Positions 34,888 through 42,438 of a DNA stretch of 44,860 nucleotides are shown one piece after another. Position numbers and translations under genes: made by a program. The stretch is from Deltaproteobacteria bacterium (lineage in GTDB: Bacteria > Desulfobacterota > Desulfobacteria > Desulfobacterales > Desulfobacteraceae), in assembly GCA_027858995.1 (NCBI GenBank), contig JAQIBP010000091.1, forward strand, positions 1 through 44,860, written 5' to 3'. A model generated the notes under the pieces. That model searched no databases, was not told the DNA's origin, and saw nothing but the letters and a program-made list of their open reading frames with translations. How positions within the stretch are numbered: position 1 is the first letter of the stretch; every line of letters begins with the position of its first letter.

Positions 34888-35913
34888 ATGTTAAAATATA
34901 TTACCACATTTATAAAGAGCTTAAAGCAGTTTGGCAAATTCTTTTCAATAATTCTCAATATCTTTTTTATTTCATTGCTTTTTTTATTAGTTTCTACACA
35001 CCAAGTTGTAGCTGCCGATCATACACATTTCTACAGCGAGGTATCACGGTTAGGTGTTGCCGGAGATCTTGTACTAAGTAGAGAATACAGGTCAGATTCT
35101 TCAGGGAGTGAAGCTGCAAGTGACTTTTTTGCGCTTAATGGTGTAGGTGGTCTAACAAAGTGTGACTTTGGAGATACGTGCGCTCATTATGACTCTGGTA
35201 TTGATGGTTTTGTATTGGCAATTACTTCTGGTGTGTATGAAGCAAATTCTTTGCAAGCAAAGTTTGGCCCTATTGGTGGTGAAGTTTGGACACAGTGGGA
35301 AATATGGATAGATCAAGATTTTGTGGATGATTTACCTGTAAACGGAATATGGAAAAATACTAAATTATTTAGATTTCATAATTATGATGTAGCTGGTACT
35401 TCTCCATGCCCTCATGATAGTATGGACACATTATTTATCTATGATGATGGTAATAGAAAACATTTACGTTGGGAAGATACTATTGAAGAGAATGCTCCTC
35501 AAATAGATTGCAAAGGATCAATATTAATAGATCAAGATGATTTTGGGAATCAGGGAAGTAAATGGTTGCGTTATACCATGTACTTTAATTTCAATACAAA
35601 ACGGGTAACATGGTGGGTAACAGACCCCGCAACAGGTACCACGAAAAAAAGAGCTGATGAAGTTCGTTCTAATTGGTTAAGTGAAACAGTGGATGGTATC
35701 GGACCACTACTTCACATATCAAAAAGAGATGATTTTCCGCTTCCAGGTCATAAAACTTATACTTTTGGATATAGAAATATGATAGTTTCTACTAAACCAA
35801 TAAATTTTGCCGCAGGTACATCTCCACCCGTAACATCACCCGAACCATCACCCGACTCTCCACTTACAGAGCCGCCTGCAGTACTGGCAAAACCAATTAT
35901 TAAGGCAAACTGA
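34888..35913 (+). CDS. Secreted protein, probable jelly-roll fold, Pro-rich tail
   Basis: The 341-residue product has a long basic n-region, a hydrophobic helix (~20-37) and an Ala-Ala cleavage site near residue 43, so it is exported. The mature part is rich in aromatic and Asp residues with alternating strands (Trp-Thr-Gln-Trp-Glu-Ile-Trp, Trp-Leu-Arg-Tyr-Thr-Met-Tyr). This suggests a concanavalin-like sandwich as in some polysaccharide lyases or lectins. The last 30 residues are Pro/Ser/Glu-rich and look like a linker without an anchor. No catalytic set was recognised. It is first in the sigma-54 unit, with GGAG at 34875-34878. Confidence 0.65.
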   Translation: MLKYITTFIKSLKQFGKFFSIILNIFFISLLFLLVSTHQVVAADHTHFYSEVSRLGVAGDLVLSREYRSDSSGSEAASDFFALNGVGGLTKCDFGDTCAHYDSGIDGFVLAITSGVYEANSLQAKFGPIGGEVWTQWEIWIDQDFVDDLPVNGIWKNTKLFRFHNYDVAGTSPCPHDSMDTLFIYDDGNRKHLRWEDTIEENAPQIDCKGSILIDQDDFGNQGSKWLRYTMYFNFNTKRVTWWVTDPATGTTKKRADEVRSNWLSETVDGIGPLLHISKRDDFPLPGHKTYTFGYRNMIVSTKPINFAAGTSPPVTSPEPSPDSPLTEPPAVLAKPIIKAN

Positions 35914-35975
35914 TTATTATGGATACTTACAATAAATTATACAATTGTATCCATTTGTATACAATAGGAGGAAAA

Positions 35976-37484
35976 ATGATTAATAATATATTAAATTTTG
36001 GGAAAGTGAATTTTTTTAGACTCCTGTTTATGATTATTCCTTTATTTATCTGTTTGGCTGCATTTGAAGCATCTGCAGTGGAGTTTTATATTGATAATAA
36101 TATTGGCAATGATTCAAATTCAGGATTAAGCTCAAGTTCACCCTGGAAAAGTTTATCTAAAATTGATGATCATTCATTTTCATCTGGTGATAAAATTTTT
36201 CTCAAAAAGGGGCAAATATGGAACGAGGATCTAAATCTGGATGTCTCTGGCTCAGCAGCCGCACCAGTTACTGTTGATGCATACGGTTCTGGCATATTAC
36301 CTGAAATTCGGGGTGGCACCATATCAGGAGCCTATATTACAATAAAAAATTTAATAATTGACCGCGCAAAAACAGATGATGATGCTTTGCGTTTGCGTGG
36401 TGTCAATAGTATCATTTTACAAAATCTTACTATCAGAAATGGTTTACAAGATGGTTTGGATGTGGCTAGAACCGTTGATCTGCTTATAGATTCTTGTCAA
36501 ATTCATCATTTCCTTGCCGGATCATATACAAATCAGGTTGATGCCCACGGGATAGCCATAGTGAAATCTCAAGATATTGTAATACGTAATACAGAGATTC
36601 ATCACGTTTCAGGCGATAGTTTACAGGCAGATTCGGAACGTGAGGAAACCAATTTAACTAATAATATTTTAATTGAGGACTGCCATTTCTGGACCGGGCC
36701 TTTATCAGAAAATTTTAATTCAGGCTGGATTAAAACTGATGATAAACCTGATGGACAAAAGCAGTATCCCGGAGAAAATGCAATTGATACAAAAGTGTTG
36801 AAATTTGGTTGGGAGAATTATCCTCCAATGAGTGTCACTATAAAAAGAATGAAGGCTCATGGCTGGAAAAACGATGATTTTATCGATAATAAAGCTGTTT
36901 TCAATTTAAAGGAAAATGTTGAAGTAACTCTTGATGATATCACTGTTTACGATAGTGAAATCGCATTTCGTTTGCGAGGTACTCGTGGAAATGCAGATGT
37001 TAGTATTAATAATGCAACAATATCAAATTGTGAAGTTGCTGTCAGAGCTGAAGATGATCTGCAAAATCTTCAAATAATCAATTCTGATTTTGGTACGGGT
37101 ATTGGAACTCAAATTCTCTTTGCTGGGGGTGATGGAGGGAAAGATAGCTGGATTTTTAAAAATAACACTTTTTTTGACAGGAAACCTGAGATTGCAAGTG
37201 ACCCCAGCAATATAGTCACTGATGGGACTGTATCGGATACAAAAGTGATATTAAAATGGAATCCAAATGACGAAGGTGATCTTGCGGGTTATAACATATA
37301 TTTTGGAACATCATCTCGAGATTATGGATTGCCTATTCCAGTTGGAAAAATTACTGAATATTCCCTTAAAAATCTTGAAGTCGGCAAAGTTTATTATTTT
37401 GCAGTTACTTCATTTGATCTATCCGGCAATGAAAGCGGATTCTCCAAAGAGATATCTCTAAATTACAAAGAAGGAGAAAAATAA
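35976..37484 (+). CDS. Secreted right-handed beta-helix protein with Fn3 domain
   Basis: The start is set at the ATG at 35976 because AGGAGG (35966-35971) lies just upstream; the frame is open back to 35919. The 502-residue product has a signal peptide (about residues 10-36, Ala-Ser-Ala). A parallel beta-helix of about 350 residues with PbH1-type repeats follows (for example Ile-Thr-Ile-Lys-Asn-Leu-Ile-Ile, Ile-Val-Ile-Arg-Asn-Thr-Glu-Ile-His). It ends in a C-terminal Fn3 domain (about 415-495) with Ala-Gly-Tyr-Asn-Ile-Tyr. Such helices occur in alginate lyases (PL6), pectate lyases and mannuronan C5-epimerases. With algD in the neighbouring locus, action on a mannuronate polymer is plausible. 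The exact chemistry is open. Confidence 0.75.
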   Translation: MINNILNFGKVNFFRLLFMIIPLFICLAAFEASAVEFYIDNNIGNDSNSGLSSSSPWKSLSKIDDHSFSSGDKIFLKKGQIWNEDLNLDVSGSAAAPVTVDAYGSGILPEIRGGTISGAYITIKNLIIDRAKTDDDALRLRGVNSIILQNLTIRNGLQDGLDVARTVDLLIDSCQIHHFLAGSYTNQVDAHGIAIVKSQDIVIRNTEIHHVSGDSLQADSEREETNLTNNILIEDCHFWTGPLSENFNSGWIKTDDKPDGQKQYPGENAIDTKVLKFGWENYPPMSVTIKRMKAHGWKNDDFIDNKAVFNLKENVEVTLDDITVYDSEIAFRLRGTRGNADVSINNATISNCEVAVRAEDDLQNLQIINSDFGTGIGTQILFAGGDGGKDSWIFKNNTFFDRKPEIASDPSNIVTDGTVSDTKVILKWNPNDEGDLAGYNIYFGTSSRDYGLPIPVGKITEYSLKNLEVGKVYYFAVTSFDLSGNESGFSKEISLNYKEGEK

Positions 37485-38209
37485 TGAATATTCAAAAAAT
37501 TATTGTTGTTATATCTTTTTGTGCTCTTTCAATAATGCTTCCAATGAACACATTTGGAGATACTATTGAATGGGAGGATCGTGGTGATGCTGTTGATGGC
37601 TATAAATTATACTATGGCATTTTTGATGATAGTACACTTTGTAGCTCACACACAAAAAATGAATATAGTAATGTTGTTGATCTTAAAATCAATCAATATG
37701 TATTAGATAATCTTTCTTCTTTATCTTCTGGAAAACAATATTGTTTTGCTGTATCTGCATATAACTCTGCCGGTGAAAGTGATATATCAGAAGCTGTTAG
37801 TTGGATACCCTCTTCAAGCTCTGATAATATACCACCATTAACACCATCAGGGCTATCAGCTGAAATTATGACTTCTACACAGACTGACACAACAGCACCA
37901 TTGGTAACCATAAAAACCCCGACCTCAGGGACAACTTATGAAACACAATCAGACAGTATTAACTTAAGTGGCACATCGTCTGACGACACTGGCATAAGAA
38001 GTGTAACCTGGTCAAGTTCAAGGGGTGGCTCAGGTACAGCAACTGGTACTGACAATTGGAGTGTAGCTGGCATAACATTATCAGATGGTGAGAATCATAT
38101 TACAATAACTGCTCGTGATAGCTCTGGTAATACTTCTACAGATACTTTGGTTATAATAGTACCTGTGGTAATTTTAAAAGCCCCCAGTAATGTCCGGATA
38201 GTCTATTGA
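37484..38209 (+). CDS. Secreted Fn3 plus bacterial Ig-like protein
   Basis: The 241-residue product begins with a signal peptide (about 1-25) and an Fn3 domain (~28-108) similar to the one ending the preceding protein (Asp-Gly-Tyr-Lys-Leu-Tyr-Tyr and Gln-Tyr-Cys-Phe-Ala-Val-Ser-Ala-Tyr). A Thr/Ser-rich linker and an Ig-like domain (~137-228, Thr-Pro-Thr-Ser-Gly-Thr-Thr-Tyr and Asp-Gly-Glu-Asn-His-Ile-Thr-Ile) follow. Its ATG overlaps the previous stop by one base. No enzyme domain, PEP-CTERM or other sorting tail is visible. It probably serves binding or structure at the cell surface or in the matrix. Confidence 0.75.
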   Translation: MNIQKIIVVISFCALSIMLPMNTFGDTIEWEDRGDAVDGYKLYYGIFDDSTLCSSHTKNEYSNVVDLKINQYVLDNLSSLSSGKQYCFAVSAYNSAGESDISEAVSWIPSSSSDNIPPLTPSGLSAEIMTSTQTDTTAPLVTIKTPTSGTTYETQSDSINLSGTSSDDTGIRSVTWSSSRGGSGTATGTDNWSVAGITLSDGENHITITARDSSGNTSTDTLVIIVPVVILKAPSNVRIVY

Positions 38210-38647
38210 ATGGGAAAATAAAATATCATTTTTTACTTGACAAGGGTAGGCAAAATGCTTCCTGTTTATAAATTATTATTTGTAATTGATTTTAATTAAA
38301 CCTCGGGCTATACTCGAGTGATCCAAAAAAGTTTGACCATTCCGGTGTAGAGGGTATTTCATCATACCTCTTGCTATGCATGAGATAGGTGATTTTCTAC
38401 AAGAATAGAAGGAGAATTTTGCAAAATGAGCCCATCACTTGCCCCCATTTTGAGTACAATCTGCAATGTTAGGATGACTCCAAAATTTTAAATTATTGTT
38501 GATGAGTACCATATCCTTTGCTACCTTTCAATTACCTGTCCAGGGGATGGGGCAACGCTGGGGAGCGACCCGAGCACTGGTGCAGGTGCTAATCCGGATG
38601 GGTCATGTTCAATGCATGGCCTTTCCTTTGGCCCATCCAGATGGCTT
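38210..38647. other. Gene-free debris region
   Basis: No convincing gene is present. Short frames lack starts and families. A 7-base inverted pair CAAAATG/CATTTTG at 38422-38428 and 38446-38452 encloses a C-rich stretch and resembles an insertion-sequence end remnant. The region borders two broken IS3 copies. Confidence 0.4.
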
Positions 38648-38918
38648 TTAAGCGCTAAGCCCCGGGGGTCTGTTGACAGAGCCCCCCATATTAGATTGTT
38701 CCCATTCCTTTCTAATTGTTTCCGGAGTCTGATACCCCAAGCTACTGTGCAATTTTTTACCATTATAGTACCGGCGCCTCGTCTCTATAATGATCCTTGC
38801 ATCCAGCACTGAGCAAAATACTTCCTGGTTCAGGCATTCATCTCTAAATCGGCCATTAAAGCTTTCCCCAAAAGGATTTTGCCATGGCTTACCAGGTTCT
38901 ATATATTTGGTTTTGTAC
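38648..38918 (-). pseudogene. IS3-family orfB (transposase) C-terminal fragment
   Basis: On the minus strand the frame encodes the end of an IS3-type DDE transposase: Tyr-Ile-Glu-Pro-Gly-Lys-Pro-Trp, [12 protein letters not shown] and His-Ser-Ser-Leu-Gly-Tyr-Gln-Thr-Pro. The catalytic Glu of the ESFNG segment is present but the upstream two thirds of the protein are missing. The frame reads on to 38992, but homology stops at 38919, where the end of a second IS3 in the other orientation begins. This indicates that the second element inserted into this one. Confidence 0.8.
38651..38693. repeat. GC-rich hairpin repeat, copy 1
   Basis: AGCGCTAAGCCCCGGGGG opens a stretch that can fold as GGGGGTCTGT/ACAGAGCCCCC with one bulged base. 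A related copy lies at 39662-39700, about 1 kb away in the same orientation. Both are far richer in GC than their surroundings. Confidence 0.7.
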
Positions 38919-39260
38919 TGTGGTCCCCAAAAACTGGACAATATGCTAAGCTCTAATTTATAACCAAAAAAGGAGAGTAGTATGAGAAACAAAAGGAAAA
39001 AGTATAGTTCAGAATTTAAAGCAAAAGTTGCCTTGGCAGCAATAAAGAATGAAGAAACTATCCCAGAACTGGCAGTCAGATAATTACCATTGGAAGGAAA
39101 TTAAAAGAGATGATAATAATACCTGAATTGACAAAGGTTTATGAAAAAAAATTATGATTTCCTTGCCAAAAAAATACGAAAATGAGAGTTAAGAAACTGA
39201 TATGGTTGACACTTGTCAAGAAAAAATATCAATTCCTGCCACTTTTTTTTACCTGTTAAA
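38919..39260 (+). mobile_element. Decayed IS3-family element, + strand copy
   Basis: The terminal sequence at 38919-38940 reads TGTGGTCCCC then AAAAACTGGACA, a typical IS3-family end. It is followed by an orfA start with AGGAGAG site. Frames after 39083 still carry weak traces of orfA and of an orfB start (Met-Val-Asp and Lys-Ile-Ser-Ile around 39202-39240) but are broken. The far end was not found; 39260 is only where traces stop. Confidence 0.55.
38982..39083 (+). pseudogene. IS3-family orfA N-terminal remnant
   Basis: The ATG at 38982 follows AGGAGAG and opens a 33-codon frame: [18 protein letters not shown]. This is the usual start of an IS3 orfA helix-turn-helix protein. It stops at TAA where the recognition helix would follow, so it is truncated by a frameshift or deletion. 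Confidence 0.8.
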
Positions 39261-39456
39261 ATTAAGAGGTTTATACCGCTTTTTAAATTTTATTGTCAGG
39301 GACGGGATCATCATGTATCGACGGTTGATCAATCTGATATACGCGGATTGGTTACCGCATGACTTGGCTTCGTCGTGGAGCTGCCCTGATCTAATTGCGG
39401 GAGTTTCAGTAATTTTACCTATTCCCATAGTTCCTTCTGGGATTCTCCAACCGTGA
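39202..39456 (+). CDS. Hypothetical ORF in mobile-element debris
   Basis: An 84-codon frame in the debris between the IS3 remnant and the IS110 element. The first 18 residues may be a decayed IS3 orfB start. The rest (Asp-Leu-Ile-Ala-Gly-Val and a hydrophobic end) matches nothing I can name. There is no good ribosome site. It is more likely a chance frame than a gene. Confidence 0.15.
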   Translation: MVDTCQEKISIPATFFYLLKLRGLYRFLNFIVRDGIIMYRRLINLIYADWLPHDLASSWSCPDLIAGVSVILPIPIVPSGILQP

Positions 39457-39512
39457 CCGCGTCCCTGCAATAAACTCAAAATTTATGTGGTTACTCTTAT
39501 GTTTGTCTCCTC

Positions 39513-39647
39513 TTAATTACTGCTTTTTGTCTGCAATTCAATTGCATTTGAAGCGGACTCAATGTCAAGTTGATTTAATTTTGTAAGCCGGCTTTCATAG
39601 TTAAAAAAGTCTCTTGAGTTTGTTAAATCCACCTGTCTTTTTTCCAT
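39513..39647 (-). CDS. Possible 44-aa small ORF
   Basis: A minus-strand ATG (39645-39647) opens a 44-codon frame ending TAA at 39513-39515. The product is hydrophilic and looks helical (Leu-Thr-Lys-Leu-Asn-Gln-Leu). No ribosome site stands out. It could be a real small protein, the start of a broken gene, or a chance frame downstream of the IS110 transposase. Confidence 0.2.
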   Translation of the reverse strand: MEKRQVDLTNSRDFFNYESRLTKLNQLDIESASNAIELQTKSSN

Positions 39648-39661
39648 GCTTTTGTCTATAA

Positions 39662-39700
39662 AGCGTTAAATCCCGGGGTTTGGGGCAGAGCCCCATGTTA
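39662..39700. repeat. GC-rich hairpin repeat, copy 2
   Basis: AGCGTTAAATCCCGGGG opens the copy, with a perfect 6-base hairpin TGGGGC-AGA-GCCCCA at 39681-39695. It matches copy 1 along its length except for a shorter loop region. It lies about 120 bases past the stop of the IS110 transposase and could be part of that element's non-coding end. Confidence 0.7.
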
Positions 39701-39820
39701 ATAGGTAAACTTCCTTATTTGTTTGAAGCAGGACCATTATATTCTTATCCCTGATGGTCTTTTTTTTCATTACTATAAAATTCTTTCAGTTTCTGCCTTT
39801 CAGGGTAATGTTGGACAATT

Positions 39821-40930
39821 TTATGCAACTTTTGGGACTGCATGTGCAATAGCCCACATAAAACCGGCTAACTCTCTGGCAATAGCTGTTTTTACAAGAT
39901 TTGAATTTTTACCCCTAAATACCAGTCGCTTATATCGGCCACATAACCTTACCTGGGCTTGCCAGGCAATTTTACAAATTTTTTGTGGTAAGCCTTCATT
40001 GCGTTTTGCAATGGTTCGGCTTTTCCTGGCAGGAAGTCTATATGCTTGAGCAGCCTCAACAAGTGCACGGCGGACATGTCCATTTCCAGTTTTAGTGATT
40101 TTCCCCGATCTTTTTTTGTCTCCACTATTATGCTGGGAGGGTACAAGACCCAAATATGCCATCAATTTTGAAGGAGACTCAAACCGGGTAAGGTCTCCTA
40201 ATTCTGATACTACAACAGCAGAAACGATTTGTGATACCCCGCGCAATGACTGTAGTGCCTTATTGAGCTCATTTAATTGAGTTTGTCCTGATAATTGCCT
40301 GATTTGTTCTGAAATACGTTCCACACGTTTCTTACCATCCTGGACCATATCAATATATTCTTGTAACGCTATTTGCTGTGCTGGGTGTGGCATTGATATA
40401 TCCACAAGCCAATTGAAATATGCCTTACTCCATTTCGACTTCCCAGAGTAACAAATATGATGTCTCAACAAGAAAGCACCCAGTTGTTGTTTGGTTCTCT
40501 TAAGTGCATTGACAAAATCTTCACGAGTACGGACCAGATCCCGGAGAGCTTCATCTTCCATGGAGGGTACATAAACTGCTGTTAACTCTTCCGCTCTGTG
40601 CAGTTTTGCAAGACTTTCTGCATCTCTTCGATCAGTTTTGATTCTGTCACCACTTTTTTTTGGGATTAGAGAAGGAGCAATCACAACACAATCTATGCCT
40701 TTCTCTTTTAAGCTACGGTAAATATTATATCCGCAAGGACCTGCTTCATATACGCACCTTGGCTCTACTCCTTGTGAAATCTGTTTCCGTAAGAATTTAT
40801 GTAATTGATCCATGTCGTTGTTGATTACACCGTAAAAGTTAACATCCCTTTTTTGCCCATCTTCTGCAATTGCAATAGCTATAGAATTTTTGTGGACATC
40901 CAACCCAATATACTTTATTATTTTTCTCAT
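39821..40930 (-). CDS. IS110-family transposase (DEDD recombinase)
   Basis: The 369-residue product has the N-terminal RuvC-like DEDD core: Asp in Ile-Gly-Leu-Asp-Val-His-Lys, Glu in Val-Tyr-Glu-Ala-Gly-Pro, and the Asp pair in Lys-Thr-Asp-Arg-Arg-Asp-Ala. The C-terminal Transposase_20 part (Leu-Arg-Gly-Val-Ser, Ala-Tyr-Leu-Gly-Leu-Val-Pro-Ser, Lys-Thr-Gly-Asn-Gly-His-Val-Arg-Arg) contains the serine-bearing region. Length and motifs are complete, so it may be active. IS110 members use a structured non-coding (bridge) RNA from one end of the element; the candidate region here is 39660-39820 downstream, since only about 60 bases separate the start from fic. Confidence 0.92.
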   Translation of the reverse strand: MRKIIKYIGLDVHKNSIAIAIAEDGQKRDVNFYGVINNDMDQLHKFLRKQISQGVEPRCVYEAGPCGYNIYRSLKEKGIDCVVIAPSLIPKKSGDRIKTDRRDAESLAKLHRAEELTAVYVPSMEDEALRDLVRTREDFVNALKRTKQQLGAFLLRHHICYSGKSKWSKAYFNWLVDISMPHPAQQIALQEYIDMVQDGKKRVERISEQIRQLSGQTQLNELNKALQSLRGVSQIVSAVVVSELGDLTRFESPSKLMAYLGLVPSQHNSGDKKRSGKITKTGNGHVRRALVEAAQAYRLPARKSRTIAKRNEGLPQKICKIAWQAQVRLCGRYKRLVFRGKNSNLVKTAIARELAGFMWAIAHAVPKVA

Positions 40931-41010
40931 GACCTGCCTCCCTTTTGGTTATGGCTCTGAATTGCAGCCTTGTTGCATTTTAATCCATGTTTGCAAAAAA
41001 GGCAGGTCAT
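40929..41010. repeat. 11-base inverted repeat at the IS110/fic boundary
   Basis: ATGACCTGCCT at 40929-40939, overlapping the transposase start codon, is a perfect inverted copy of AGGCAGGTCAT at 41000-41010, inside the fic 5' codons. The arms are 60 bases apart. This may mark the element end or its insertion site. Confidence 0.7.
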
Positions 41011-42135
41011 TTCTACGTGGCAACCATAATATCTAATAAGCAACAATATCAATACAAAAGCTTTTCTCCAGAAAAAATTAATACAACATGGGTTTGGGAT
41101 GATCCGATTTTGAATGTTTTACTGGAAAAAGCAACACGAAAACTGGGCGAATTAAATGCCTTTACACTTATTGTGCCCAATATAGACCTCTTTATTCAAA
41201 TGCATATTATCAAAGAAGCCAATACTTCCAGTAAAATAGAAGGAACTCAAACAAATATTGATGAGGCGCTGCTTCCAGAAGAGGATATTGCACTTGAAAA
41301 ACGAAATGATTGGCAGGAAGTCCAAAATTATATTAATGCTATGCACTACGCAATTAATAAACTTGAAAAGCTACCCATTTCGAATCGCTTATTAAATGAA
41401 ACACACGAAATCTTAATGCATGGTGTCAGAAGTGAGCATAAATCACCGGGAAATTTTAGAACAAGCCAAAATTGGATCGGTGGATCCAATTTGTCAGATG
41501 CTATATATATTCCACCGCATCATACAGAAATCCCCGGTCTAATGTGTGACCTTGAATTATTTTTACATAACGATGCCGTAAATGTACCTCATTTGATAAA
41601 GATAGCGATCGCTCATTATCAATTTGAGACGATACATCCATACTTAGATGGTAATGGGAGAGTCGGGCGTTTATTGATTACACTTTACCTGGTTGGTTTT
41701 TCACTTTTGAAGAAGCCGTCATTATACCTTTCCAGTTTTTTTGAAAAACATAGAAGTTCTTATTACGACGCTCTATCGAGAGTCCGGGTGGCAAATGATA
41801 TTTCGCATTGGGTAAAATTTTTCTTAAATGCAATTATAGATACCGCAGATGATGGGAAAAAGACCTTTATTCTAATTTTAGAACTAAAAAAAGAAACTGA
41901 TAGTTTTATTATTAGCCTTGGAGGCAGGGCTGAAAATGCGAATAAAATCTTAGAACTCTTTTACCAAAAACCAGCATTGAATGTAAAAGAGATTGAAAAA
42001 GCTCTGTCAATGAATCAAAGAACAATTAGAAATGTATTGAATACCTTAGAAAAGGAAAATTTTATTATTGAATATACCGGCAACAAGCGAAATAAAAAAT
42101 ACATTTTCCAGCGATATCTCAAACTGTTTTATTGA
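40987..42135 (+). CDS. Fic-family protein with C-terminal winged helix
   Basis: The 382-residue product carries the Fic core His217-Pro-Tyr-Leu-Asp-Gly-Asn-Gly-Arg-Val-Gly-Arg, the full HPFx(D/E)GNGRxxR AMPylation motif. An N-terminal inhibitory helix (Ser-Ser-Lys-Ile-Glu-Gly, Glu85) makes it a class II Fic protein that should be auto-inhibited. The last 80 residues look like a winged helix, as in many stand-alone Fic regulators. The first codons (Lys-Ala-Gly-His-Phe) match the family's usual start, but the ATG and ribosome region come from sequence at the IS110 border, so expression may have been changed. Targets are unknown. Confidence 0.88.
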   Translation: MFAKKAGHFYVATIISNKQQYQYKSFSPEKINTTWVWDDPILNVLLEKATRKLGELNAFTLIVPNIDLFIQMHIIKEANTSSKIEGTQTNIDEALLPEEDIALEKRNDWQEVQNYINAMHYAINKLEKLPISNRLLNETHEILMHGVRSEHKSPGNFRTSQNWIGGSNLSDAIYIPPHHTEIPGLMCDLELFLHNDAVNVPHLIKIAIAHYQFETIHPYLDGNGRVGRLLITLYLVGFSLLKKPSLYLSSFFEKHRSSYYDALSRVRVANDISHWVKFFLNAIIDTADDGKKTFILILELKKETDSFIISLGGRAENANKILELFYQKPALNVKEIEKALSMNQRTIRNVLNTLEKENFIIEYTGNKRNKKYIFQRYLKLFY

Positions 42136-42438
42136 TACATTTGTTGCATATCTTTCTTGATTAATAAGATTCATTAAAATTCAACAAAAAAATGGAATAT
42201 AGAAATTATACATCCGTCTATTTTGAAGTGATCTTTCAGGTACTTCAGAAAGTGGAAATGAAAAAAGCTGCTTAGGAAAAATGTTTATTTTTAGCTGACC
42301 ACATCAATAGATTGAAGTTCTTTGAGCTATTTATTAAATTATTTTTCATGGAATTCTTATTTTTTAATCAAAATTCATAGACAATAATCGTTTTTCATGC
42401 CATTGTAAATCGAACAAATAAAACGAGAATTCATAAAG
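42136..42438. other. AT-rich spacer between the two fic genes
   Basis: These 303 bases have no frame I can support and no recognisable RNA. The region is long enough to hold a separate promoter for the second fic gene, but no clear -35/-10 pair was identified. Confidence 0.5.

Noticed and set aside
38237-38272. TTGACA and TATAAA pair as a sigma-70 promoter
   Set aside because: The boxes are 24 bases apart, too far for a normal promoter, and no gene follows.
38521-38763. 80-codon minus-strand frame overlapping the IS3 orfB remnant
   Set aside because: It is an alternate frame of IS3 debris and the hairpin repeat, with no family resemblance.
39202-39456. SulP-type transporter fragment, suggested by an Asp-Leu-Ile-Ala-Gly stretch
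   Set aside because: The similarity is only a few residues long and the following sequence does not continue the family.
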